Assembly: GCF_000471905.2 (NCBI RefSeq)
Contig: NW_006495273.1
Span: forward strand, 916,641 to 980,640
Length of the DNA: 64,000 bases
Reading direction: 5' to 3'
Origin: Amborella trichopoda
Lineage: Eukaryota > Streptophyta > Magnoliopsida > Amborellales > Amborellaceae
Position numbers and translations under genes: made by a program. Positions 1-12,200 of the stretch are shown here, piece after piece. Under the pieces are notes generated by a model. The model saw only the letters and a list, made by a program, of their open reading frames with translations, was not told where the DNA came from and made no database searches. Within the stretch, counting starts at the first letter, position 1. Each line of letters starts with the position of its first letter.

Positions 1-89
1 GTACGTACGTGAGAGAGAGAGAGTAGTACGTAGTACGTAGTAGAGAGAGAGTAGTACGTACGTCGTACGTACGGTAGTACGGTACGTAC

Positions 90-131
<42 letters not shown>
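1..131. repeat. Simple repeats: GTAC/GTA-rich and (GA)n tract
   Basis: The window opens with irregular GTAC and GTAGTAC units mixed with GAGAGA runs, followed by an uninterrupted (GA)n tract to about 130. It is low-complexity sequence without coding potential. Confidence 0.9.
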
Positions 132-132
<1 letters not shown>

Positions 133-2380
133 AAGATCTCTTGAAGTCGATGCTTACTGGGTGAGATCTTGTAGAGAGAGAAATTTGATATTTGGGGTGG
201 TCAGGGCAGACAGAGATGGAAAATGTGAAGATGTAAGGCGAAGAAGTCTGAAACCATGACGGATTTTGCCGCCGCGTAAATTGGGGAAATGGCTTTTATG
301 GGCGCAAGTGGAGTGCGATCTCCAGGCCGCTTTTTAACAGGAACTATGGGAAATAAATGGCATCTGAGTGGGACTTAATATCGAAGGTGTCCCCTTTGTA
401 AAATATCCTTCGCTGACGGTATCACACGCGTTTGCGATCACTCCGGGTGTTCAACTGTCGTTTTCAGGTGCGGGAGGACTGAGAGAACAAACAGATCTCT
501 CTCTCTCTCTCTAAGTTGTAGGCATCTGATATTTGTACAAGGCACGCTACTTTTGTCCATGAGGCCTCCTTTTTAATGTTTCGACGATATTTCTGCTTCT
601 CACACACCGACACTGTTCTACAATTCTAAACAATCCTTGAAATTTGCCTTTCTTCTGGCTTACCCTACTTAATTTCAAACGTCTTGAATCGCCGAGTTTT
701 AGTCTCTATTCTGTGATTTATTTCTTAGATGTAGCCCAGTCCAGTTCGTTCTACTTCGAGAATTGCCTGTACAATGGGTTTATTCAGCGTTAAAAAAAGA
801 CAAACCGGCCAAGGCTCGGGCAGATAGCAGCCGATCTAAAAAGGCATTAAAAAATACAAAAAAAGTCCAACTAATGTGAAAAGTATATTTAAAGCATGAT
901 TAAATAAAGTATATTCAAATGTACTTGAAAAGTAGTGAAAAAATAGGTTTTAAAAAATCCATTGGTGCCCAAAGGTATTTTTGATTTTTTCTAAAAGATG
1001 GAAATATGTAAAAATAAATATTCATACAAAAAACACTTTCTAATTTTGCCAAAATGTAAAAAACGCATTACAAACAAATCTTTAATTTTTTTAAATTTTG
1101 TATTTTTTTATTTTTTATTTTAAAATATTTTGATGGACCACCAAAACCGGATCGACCAATGCCCCACTGCGGTTTGACCGGCTTGTTCCTAGTTGAGCCA
1201 ACCGAGTTTGCAAACACCAAACCAAAAAATCAACTCCGAGCCGGAATCAATTTTATGAATACTGCTTTCAAGAGCATAAATTTGACAAAGGAACACCATT
1301 CGCTATCGAATTCTCTCTCTCTCTCTTCTATATTAACACACCTCAGCTATCGAATTAACTCACTCTCTCTGTTTCTCTATCCATCCAGTTTCTATCAATA
1401 TCTGGTTTTTCATGCATAAATGCGTCTCGTGTTCTTCCAAGTCTGAATCTCATTGACCCATGGCACAGCCCCATTAATCATAAAGAGAATGGCTCTCTGC
1501 TTTTTGTAGCCTAAAAAGCGTGACCGTCGATCTGGATTTACATATATTATGCTCCCTTGGAGTATACTATACATTGCTCCCTTGAGCAGAATATTTATGT
1601 GGGAGTTTTTTTTATTTCGAATTTCAGGACCTATTTTAATTATAACTGCATAATTATTTTAAAAGAATTGAACTTTAAATTATTGAATATCATTCTTTTT
1701 AAAAATTAGATGGTTTGGGATGCTTTTTTTTTTTTAAATGCAAATAGAAGGTGAAAGTTAATTATGATTATTGTAAAAAGAATTGGATTTTGAATTCTTG
1801 AAGATCATCCTCCAAAACTTGGATGGTTCTAGTGTAATTTTGGCATGCCATTTTTAGGAACATAGAAGGTGAAAGTTTTTTATTTTTATTTGCTCATTGC
1901 CATTCTAGAGGTCATATCCCCAAATTTTGAGATCTAAAAAAAATATACCTAATCCAAGTTTGGCATATATGAGTAAATAGATAGTGTACTCCCGCGGGTG
2001 TAAGAAATGTTTTGACTTTATGGCTTTCATATTTTCCACACGTTTCAAGGAGGGAAGATTAATTGGTTAGGAATTCAATGGAATATTACTCATTTCGAAA
2101 ATATAAATGTCAAGGGTATTTTGGGCACTTCCTTGAAAGTACAGGCTATTTCGTATATTTCGATTCTAGGACGGGGGTAGTTTGGCAAATGTGTTCGCAT
2201 TTGTTAATTCGGGTCATACGTGGTTTAATTTCACCTTTTCCTCGGTTAGTTTATGCATTTTTGTGATGCAATTAGCTATGCTCTAAAGGCATTGACCTTA
2301 TGCTTTTATTTTTAATTTTTTAATAATTAAAGTATTTTAAATAAACTTTTTCCATTTTAATTGTCTTCTTTTTAATTTTT
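132..2380. other. Upstream intergenic region of the NIP gene
   Basis: No gene is supported here. It holds short CT tracts (about 495-512 and 1312-1327), a diverged dispersed repeat (780-1225) and AT-rich unique sequence. The short open frames show no recognisable domain. The distal promoter of the NIP gene downstream presumably lies in this stretch, but I cannot point to individual promoter elements. Confidence 0.55.
780..1225 (-). repeat. Dispersed AT-rich repeat with CCGG-rich ends, minus-strand copy
   Basis: The stretch from about 860 to 1130 reads in reverse complement like 4500-4800 and 16690-16960. Shared features are a 'cattttggcaaa' motif, a block around 'aaatacttattttt' and long T runs. 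The ends carry CCGG-containing words (aaaccggcc near 803, gaccggctt near 1177). It is probably a decayed non-autonomous transposon. The family is not identified and the limits are approximate. Confidence 0.45.
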
Positions 2381-2938
2381 CCTCTCTCTATACATATTCA
2401 CTCCATGCTCTTATTTCCCTGCCCCTTCTCTCTCTTGAGCACTCTTGACTTCTGTCTCTCCCTTTCTCATTGCCTCATTCTCTTTCTCTCTCTAGCTTTC
2501 TCTGAAGCTGTATTGGATCTAAAAGTGGTTTTGCAGGCGCCGGATGCCGGTCTTGTTGCAGAGGAAAAGTGGGTTTTGATCTACAGTCTCATCAAAATCT
2601 GGTATTGGCATTAGCGAAAGGCAGTTTCCAATCTCAAGCTCAAATCCTTTCTCTCTCTAAAATTTACCAGAAAATCCTTTGGCCTCAAGCATTCTTCCGG
2701 TTTGTTAGCTCTGTGAGTCTGGATAAGTCCGTCATTATTCCTTAAGAAAACCTTTACAAAAGCCCTGCAAGCATCTAATTTTGCTTCTCATTAGCCTGGA
2801 ATCCAGAAAAAAAAAACCAAAAAAAAGAAGTATTTGTCAAAAATATTTCCATAATATCACTAGCATTTGTAGATAGTTAACCTGGCTTGGGTCATTCTCT
2901 CTCTTCCGTAGAAAAAACTTTATAAAAACCATCAAATC

Positions 2939-2944
2939 ATGTAA
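2939..2944 (+). promoter_or_regulatory. AUG-stop minimal upstream ORF 1 (ATGTAA)
   Basis: An ATG directly followed by TAA, 315 nt upstream of the main ATG at 3254, preceded by 'accatcaaatc'. In Arabidopsis NIP5;1, AUGUAA elements in the 5' UTR cause boron-dependent ribosome stalling and mRNA decay. The same hexamer in the leader of an orthologous gene strongly suggests the same control. Confidence 0.72.
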
Positions 2945-3099
2945 TTTTCGGTTTCATTCCCACCCCACAAAACAAAAAAAACTAATTTTTTTTTTTCTTC
3001 AAATCTTATTTATTGCAAGTTGTAAACTTTAAAATTGTAGAAGGGCTGGCTAGAGTTCAATCATCAGTGTAGAAAAGCCTTTAGAAAAGCCTGGAAATC

Positions 3100-3105
3100 A
3101 TGTAA
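3100..3105 (+). promoter_or_regulatory. AUG-stop minimal upstream ORF 2 (ATGTAA)
   Basis: The second ATGTAA, 154 nt upstream of the main ATG, in almost the same context as the first ('aaatcatgtaa'). Two copies in one leader, both with matching flanks, make chance occurrence less likely. Confidence 0.72.
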
Positions 3106-3253
3106 CTTGTTCTTCTTCTTCTTTCCGTTAAACCCCATAAAAAAAAAAACCAAAAAAAGAGAGTGAAAATCACAAAAAAAAGAAAAAAAGAAAATAAGCT
3201 CTTCTTTCAGTTTTTTTAGTAGTTAGAAGAAAAGAAACAAAAAAAAAAAACCG

Positions 3254-6200
3254 ATGCCTGAGTCGGAGAACGTGACACCGGCCGTGTCGGCACCGGCGAC
3301 ACCGGGTACGCCGGGGGCGCCGCTGTTCTCGTCAGTGAGGATCGACTCTCTCTCCTACGAGCGCAAGCATTGTGGGCCAACCTGCTTCCACGACTTCCCC
3401 AAGCCCGATGTCTCTCTCACCCGCAAGGTTAGTTACTTATCTCTCTTTCTCTCTCTAGATTAACCCTCTCTTTCTCTCTCTCTCTCTCTAGATTACCCTC
3501 TCTCTCTACTCAGTTGACTTAATGCTATACGAGCCTCTCACTCTTCTATCTTCACCTCAGTACTGGTCGCCCTTTTTGGTCTTGAGTGCGTGTACTATTT
3601 CTCTGCAGGAGCATACTATAGATGCACTTCCTCAGTCAAATGAGGAGGGTTTATGTAGTATGAAATTGAAAACAATTAAAGAATCACTAGATTACATTCA
3701 AAAGAAAAAAAAAAAATAGATTTTTTAGTTTTTTTGATATTTAGATCTCGCCTTTCAAAAATTTATCGATTCTATCAATTTTGTATTTTAGGACAAAGAG
3801 TTGAATTATGAGACTGTTTTTATCAATTTTGTTTTTTTAGTAGACAAATTATGAGACTGCTTTTTTGTGAGGTCAAGTCTATAGGTGAAGAGAACACATC
3901 CACAAAATTTGAGATCCTACAATTAGAGTTATGTGGGGTCCTATCCGAAGGAGTAAATATCTATAAAATCTGTTGGCTTCAGTTTTTAATATTTGCTGCT
4001 TGATGTTACTGTCCCGAAGGCCAAAATTCACAGGGTCTTTCCCTCTCTAAAATTCGTGCTGCACTGTCACTTTCTCTCTCTAATTCGGGCTTGGGCTGAT
4101 TGCTTGAGGTAGTGATAATCGCAAAACGGCCCGAGTTCTAATTCTATACGTTAACTATAAAAAGATTTTCTCCCTCAACGTAGGAGTATATACTTACTAT
4201 AACAACGCCTCTCTCTCTCTACCCATGATTGAAAATCCCGCCTAGAAGTGGCTACTTTGTCGAGTTACTCGGGGCGGGCTTGGGCCCTGATGAGCCTGAA
4301 TTTGGGTGTTCAACTTAAGGATATTAAAAAATTCAAAAGAATAATATATAATTCTTAACGATAAGAAATTTTCCGAGAATAGGTTTTCATTCCCATTGAA
4401 ACATTTGAAAGCAACTAATTATTTTTAAAAATGGGTAGGGCCCATATTCCCAACTGATCTACCCAAAAAAGCTGTAATCCCCACCCAAAAAAAAAACCAA
4501 TAATAAATATTTTTGGGATACATCTTCAATTGTATTTTTTTATCGTTTTGGCAAAAATTGGAAAGTATTTTGACTATAAATACTTATTTTTATATTTTCT
4601 CATTTTTTTAATTATTTAAAAAATACCCCAATTAGAAGTTTATTTTTTTAAATCTATTTTATTTCTACTTTTTTTAACATCATTTTGAAGTGTTTTGCTT
4701 ATCTTACTTTGAATATGTATTTCGTAATTTTTTTGGATTTTTTTAAATTTTTATTTTATTAACCTATTTTTTATTGCTACAGTACTCAAACTAATAAGTC
4801 AGTTACTTGGATTCGGTCCGAGTAATGGACTCGACATTGTACTGATTACTCGGTCCGAGTCACAATTTCTAATACTGCTCTCTACGTATTACATGTGCGT
4901 GCCTTTGTATGTGAGGGGGTATACGTGCCTCTCTCCTCCATAATTGACTTAAAAAATCTCTAGTCTATAATTTTTGACAAAAAAACAAACCTTTACAGAT
5001 ACTATTATTCCTAGCTGGGAAATTTATCATAGTACATGTTGGTTGAATATTATGCATTTGTAACTATTTGAAGTACCTATTGATGGATATTTTGAAATAA
5101 AATCTAAATTATATGGGTAAAGTATTAAACAATTTCTCTCTCATAAGTATTTTGATAAGTTTTCGGTAAGGACGTGTATGCTCCATGCATATGTTTCGTA
5201 TCATGCACATTTTATTTGAACGTAAAGCTTTTTGCATTTCATTCCATACACGTTATGTGTGTTTGCTAATTGTGTGTATGATTTTCATAAGATGAGATGG
5301 AATAGCACCTACGTGATGCAGATGTTTTTCAATGGTCCATATTGAACTTACTACCATCCAATAGCCCAAAAAGCGTTTCGTATTTTATTTTTTGTTTCTT
5401 TTTAAAATAATATTTATCTAAAAAAGTTGAGATATAGATGAATTTTATGTGATGCATAAAATAAAAATATTTTTAATACAAAGTTGACCAAAATACCCCT
5501 TAAACAATCTAAAAAGTATTTGGGTCAACTATTGATGTGAAACATATTTTTTGTTTTTATTGGGGATGAGGTTTTTATAAAGCATAGGTTTTATGAACAC
5601 AAAATAAAACCTCATCTCAAATCCTCATATGAAAAGCACTTTCGGCAACAAAAAACTCCATAATGGCTTTAAAATTAATTTCAACACCGACAATAAAATT
5701 TGAAACTCAATAAATGACACAGATCTTGCGGATTTATGAGCACTTGTTTTTAAGATGAAACACATGGTCTAGATAATTTGTTACAATATGTATTATTTTT
5801 AGAGTTTGAAAATTTTATTTATTTATTTCATAACTGTTTAAGCCAAAATGATTGATGTAAAGTTTTTTTGAATTGTTATTTTCGATGAATTATGAGGTGA
5901 CGATTTATTTAATTTATTATTTTATTTTTATTTTATAATCTTATAAAAATACATCTATTTCTAAATTTTAAATAAATATTATTTTAAATAAAAATAAAAA
6001 ATAATTTCTAAATTTTAAATAAACATTATTTTAAATAAAAATAAAAAATAAAAAATAGTCATTGGATGTGGACATATTTAACATGATGTCCTGAACCATT
6101 GAAAAGGGTGCCTTCTACGTTCCCTATCATGAAGTTTGTTTATGTAAATTAAGCTTTAGATAATCCGGGCTCATTTAATGCATTGACTCGAGTGCTCAAT

Positions 6201-9200
6201 AATAACTTTTATAGTGACTTCTAGTGCATATTTTTCACTTTTCTTTGACATCTTTCTATAAAGCAAATTTATTATACAAATAGATAATTTTCATTAATGT
6301 TTACGCTAAATGGTAGTAGTTTGTCCTTTAATAGAGAACTTCAATTTTGTCCCTAATGCGTAACATATATGTACGGTTGAAAAGCCGACTTCAATTTAAT
6401 ATAGAAGGCAAGGATATTTACGGATAAGGTTTGTATCAGGGCATAGCTTTATGAAAACAAAATATATGAAAACAAAATAAAAGCCCCACCTCAAATCATC
6501 GTTCATAAAGGACTTTCGGCCACAAAAATATTTATGAGGGCTCTAAAATCAATTATCAATACCTACAATAAAATTTGAAACTAAAAAAATGATAAAATAT
6601 GTGGATATGTGAATACTTGTTTTTAAGGTAAAATAAACGGTTTATTGTTATAATATATACCTTTTTTAGAGCAATAAATCCTTTTTTATTTTTACAACCA
6701 TAATGCTCAAGTTGAGATGACCAATTTAAAGGTTTTTCAATGCTTGACTTGTAATTTTCGATGAGTTATGAGGTGAGGATTTACTTATTTTGATAAGGCT
6801 GCAGCCCTATTTAACCATTTTCCTTTAGGTATTAATTAAATTACGACCTTACAAACTTCATTTGACTACGTTGTATGCTACATACAGAGGGTGCTATAAG
6901 TTTGGTTAACCAATTCTTTTATTTTATTTTTACTTTTAAATAAAGGATCGCTCAGATAATGCAACAACTCATGAAAGTACAGTATCTTATAGTCGATTAA
7001 TAAACGATCTATATAAGAGTTAGTTGCTTCTTAATTGAAAGATACCTGCACAAATAGCTAGATACAATCTAAATTCTTTTTACATGATTTCCAATGAAAT
7101 CATAAAATGTATGCTACATACATAGGGTGCTATAAGTTTGATTAACCAATTACTATTTTTTACTTTTAAATAAAAGAAATAAGAAGGAAAATGAAAATCT
7201 ATGAGAATATTATTTACCCCTTTGGACATAATTTGAACAAGTTTCTTCAACTATTTCTAATCCCTTGTAGTTTCATATACCACATACATGTAAATAGTGT
7301 TTCTTCGGAGCGTCTATGGAAAGTTTACCATCCAGGATTGGATAGGACACTACGGAGTTTGGTATGGTTAAAACCGTTCAAATCACCAATCGAATTGGTC
7401 GGACTGAAATTTGAGATTAAAAAAGAAGAAAATAAAATAAAAAATATATAAAAATAATAATATATATATATATATAATAATTTTAAAATATAAAATTATC
7501 TACTTTAACCCGTTGAAACAGTTGGTCTGATCAAAAATTAATTGTAACGTATTTTCGATCAAATCTAATTTTTACTTCCGACCGCGCAGGTCGAGTCATT
7601 CGGTTTGTTCTTTATAACTCTGATCCCAAAAAAAGGTCTCATGCGCATCGTCGTCATCGCGAATGAATACAATAATAATGTCTTATTATGTCAGCTCTCT
7701 AAACATCCGTTATGCTACAAGTTTGACAAGGTCCCGCATGCGAATAGCTGACGGTGATCATTCGATTCATCTAAGATGAACGGTTTAGAAGTGAACCTCA
7801 GCTGATAATTTTAATGAGATGCATGACGCAGTGCTTATTGAAGTGGGAACGTTGTTATACATGCGTCGGTGAACGTAACTCACTATATTATATACTTTCG
7901 CCTCAGTTTATAGCCGTTTTATATTATTTTTAACAATTTTAAAAGTATTCCTAATATTTTAATTTCCGCCTGCAAAAATAATCATGGTATTTTATCTATG
8001 GGAAAAATTCAAAGGAGGTTCTATTCAAATGTGGTTCTTTCAAAAATCTGTCTTATAGTTCACATATTCTAAGTGATTTTGTATGTCTTCTGGTTTTAGC
8101 TCCAGATTTTGTTGCTAACAAATAGTTCAGGTATGTAGATATGTAAAGAATTAAAAAGAATTATAATGGCTGGCCCAAAAAGAATGTTTAAAATAACTCG
8201 TTTTTGAAATTCATAATCATTATTTTTAGATTCATGGTTTTGGTGGTCGAGATTACTAACTTTTAAAATGTAGGAATGTATACTATAATACTACTTATAT
8301 TTTGGTATAAGGTGGTTACAATAACTCTTACTATCAGATGTATGATTTGACAACTGCTGGTTGAAGAATTTTGTGAGAGAGAGGACCTCATTGAGAAAAT
8401 AATTATGCCCCACACTAATCTTGTGGTGGTTCTTTCAGTGTATATATAATAATGTAATATACGTTTTCCTATCTTATCATATGCAATATACGTTTTCCTA
8501 TCTTGTTACTTTTTTATCTTTCTTATGTTGTTACAATTTTTGAATTGTCTTTCTATTACTCTTCCTCAAACTCAGCTGGTAGTAATAGAAAGACAGTTCA
8601 AAAACTATAACAAGATAGGAAAGTAACAAGATAGAAACGATTTTACTTAGGATATAGAAATGAATTTAATGTAAGAAGTTGAGACTCGGAACGATGATAC
8701 TTTGATACCATGAAGAACTTTTAGAGAGAGAAAGGAACTCTTTGCAAAAATAATTATGCCCCACACTAATCTTATGGTGGTACTTTCATTGTATATATAA
8801 TAATAGACTAATGACATCATGAGACCCCAAAAGATCACCATTAAATTTTGACACAGATCTTTAGAAAATTTATTATATGGGTGGGAGACTTGGATGAATG
8901 AGTTTATTGATAACTTTTCTATAGATATGTGTCAAAATTTAATGATGATCATTTGGAGTCCTACTCATATGGGTGTGGGAGGGTCTTATAGTATCATTAC
9001 TCATAATAATATAATGATGTAATATATACATTTATATCTTGTCATATGCAATATACACTATCGTATCTTGGCATATGAAATATACACTTTCCTATCTTAT
9101 TACTTTCCTGTCTTGCTTATCTTGTTACCATTTATGAATTGTCTTTCTATTATGGGTTTGTCACAAAGTTGGAAAAAGCTTTTATAGATTTTGAATTATG

Positions 9201-12200
9201 CTCTTAAATCTAAAGATTTTAAAATTAGTCAGATTTAGACCTAGTATATAGAATGTAATTTTAGTAATAATAGGAGTAGAGACGATGAAGTAGTTAAGAT
9301 TGATGGTAAAAAAAACCAAAAGAGCGCACTTTCGATATCTTAGATTGATAATCAAGGAAAGTAGAGAGATTTATGAAGATATTGCATATAGAATTAGAGC
9401 TGGGTGGAGATGTGCGACCGGAGTTGTATGTTATAGTCGTATACCAATAAAGCTGAAGGGCAAGTTCTATAGGATAAATGTGGGACCATCTTTGCTTTAT
9501 GGGCTAGAATGTTGGGTAGTCAAGAAACAACATACTCATAGAATGAGTGTAGTAGAGATGGATGAGTGGCATGGCAAGGAATAAAATTTGAAATAAATAC
9601 ATTTAGGAGAATTTAGGTGTTACCCCAACATGCAATAAGATGAGAGAGAGTAGGCTTTAGTGAACTGGTTTTATGTTGTGCAGACTCAATACAACACCTA
9701 TTAAGAGATGTGAGTTAGTTCAAGTGGAAGGTTAAAAAGGACAAGGGGTAGGCTTAAGAGGACATGGTTGGAAGTAGTTAAAAAAGATATGGGGATTCAT
9801 GATGTCAGTGAGGGTATGATCTTCAATAGAGCAGAATGATAGAACAAGATTTGTGTAGTTGACTCCAATTAATTAAAAAATGGCTCTGATGATGATGAAA
9901 GAAGTTAGTGGAACACTCATAGCCGTCCCATTTCACATCTAGCAACTAACAACAATTGTGATCACCATGTTTCAAAAGTGAACAGTCTAAGATGGATTTA
10001 AGATAGTCATTTTGATAGTCGTTTCCATTGACATGCTAAAATTCTAACTTTTATTTGTCAATATACCCATAAAATATTATTTATTTAATATACCCATAAA
10101 ATATTATTTATTTAACAATTTACCCAATTGCAATTATTCCAAGTCACTATCTTATGTCTTATGTATTTTGAGGTTAAATTATAGGATATCGGTTAAATAG
10201 TTCATATCTCCAGGGAATTTAGATTTCCCTTTATTCATTCACTTTTAGATTTTTATGAGCACATAAGTGCACTGGGATCTGAACCACCCATTTGAGAAGG
10301 AACCTCATCTTAACCCTTCATGGGAGCGAATATGGTGCTGTTGATGACGCTCATGGAAACGGTATGGTCATAGGGCTTATCGCCATCCCTTCCACGGGTG
10401 GACGGTAATCTGTATCCATCAGCTACTAATGCAACAAATTTTCTCTTTCAAGAAAAAAATTAATGCCCCCAAATTTTGTCTATTGATTGACCACGATTAG
10501 CCATTCCTGGACGATATTTAGATCCAAGCATCTTTTAGTGACTCATGGTGTTCCTTAGATTTTATTATGGATGTTGCATATAAGTAATTTTTGTGAGTTA
10601 CATAATTTTGTAACTTTGCCTTAAAAATAGAAAAGAAAAAAAAAAGAAAAAAAAAAAAAAAAAAATTAACACAAAGAGACCTTTAGTTCTAGTACAAGGA
10701 GGTCACAATTATAGATATCTATTGGATTTTAAATCGAGTGGTTGTGAGTGTATCATTGCCTAGACTTAAAGTTGAAAAATAAAAAAAATTACTAAACTTC
10801 ATGACACCTAAACCATCTAATTGACATCTAATGATTAGAAGTAATTGTGACCTTGTAATAAAGATATGCAGTCTCATAATGTACAATCCAAAAAATAAAA
10901 TGGTAGTATGGTGTACATTCTAATTCTTATTGTATGTATACTGCTCTATAATGCACTCTCGAAAAATAGTAAACGCGTGCTATATGTCTATTATATTTCC
11001 TAAAGGTGTAATTTATATAAGGTGGATTTCAACAAGGTCTATTTTTATTAGATGGTGTAAATTTGATATGTCTTTTATAATAACGTCAAAAAATAACACA
11101 TTTTATAATCATGTAAAAATCGATATCATCTAAGATACAATGAATGGTACATATCATTCCAAGGTTGCAACCTTACATAAACATTTTTTCTATTCAAATT
11201 ACAATTGTACCCTCCCTATTCTTAGCTGAGCATAAGGGGCCCTAGGCCATAAGCGTTGAAAAGTAAAAGAAGAAAACAAAAGACTGAGTTGTCTCAGCGG
11301 AGGTTGCGAAATTGGGTCGGCTACTCTTTTTTCCAACCGTGTGTCATAGGGTGTCAAATCCATCAACCCAGGGGTGTCCCACTTTTTGTCCAATTGATGC
11401 CTAATTCGTGTCCTATTCCTTTGTCCTTGAATACTCCCGTGTCCCCAGTTAAAAAAATCGTCAGGCCCGCTCAGAATTGAAGGGGTACTGGTTTTGATAC
11501 GAAACACCTCAATAGTTTCAGGGTCCTAAAGTTCTCACATGTCTTTTCAGCTTTTTATATGTTAAGGGCAAAGTTTATATGTTTTTTCTACAATTATACT
11601 TGATCCAAACCTCCATTATGAATGCAGGGTTAAGATTACCTTAATCACAATGTTATATCTCTATACCATTATATTTTTAATTTTTTTATAAACTATTTTG
11701 ACACCAAATTTTGGGTGTCCAATCCTCTATTAACCTCGCACTAACGAAAAATATAATTTTTTTTAATAAAATAAAATGACCAAAATACCTTTGAATATTT
11801 TAAAAGGTATTTTGGTCATTATATTTTATCAATAGATAATTTTTAATATTTTTTATATGTACGCCCCAATGAGAAGATAGGACTTACCAAATTTCATGTT
11901 CATACAATTTGTATAAAAATAAAATAAAATAAAATACTTTGAAACGTTGGATCTAAGATCAAGTGGTGAGTGGCTCTCTTGATCAAAATTGGCCGGTTGG
12001 ATGGTAGGGAAAGCATAGGTCTTCTATGTTATAGGGGAAGTATAGAAACCTTTCTCATCTTTTAATATATAAAGATTGAGAGAACCAACGAGCTAGCTTA
12101 GTCGATTTCAAGCCGACTTAGTTACCAGTGAGTGACTGATCCAACCCACCTGTGTGATATTTAAAGCATTGTAGTCATCTAATTTATACCTGGAAGTATA

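Larger units (their letters stand above)
2745..3115 (+). repeat. Threefold imperfect leader module around the AUG-stop elements
   Basis: Three similar blocks occur at about 2745-2785, 2912-2950 and 3072-3112. Each has the form (g)aaaa-c-cttta-aaaa-cc followed by a 'catNtaa' core. Spacing is roughly 165 and 160 nt. Blocks two and three contain ATGTAA; block one has ATCTAA at 2773-2778 and so lacks the start codon. Confidence 0.55.
2385..3253 (+). promoter_or_regulatory. Putative core promoter and long 5' leader of the NIP gene
   Basis: A TATA-like word (tatacatat, about 2389-2397) is followed by CT-rich tracts (2410-2500) typical of plant transcription starts, then a long A- and T-rich leader up to the ATG at 3254. 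Two ATGTAA minimal upstream ORFs lie at 2939 and 3100 within a module repeated three times. Other upstream ATGs occur (for example 2405, 2542), so the real transcription start or a leader intron remains unknown. The leader assignment rests on its proximity to the NIP coding exon and on the known long regulatory 5' UTR of NIP5;1 genes. Confidence 0.55.

Noticed and set aside
11199..11507. Overlapping frames of 102 and 74 codons on opposite strands
   Set aside because: The segment has 'gtgtccc'-type repeated words and no domain, consistent with decayed repeat sequence.
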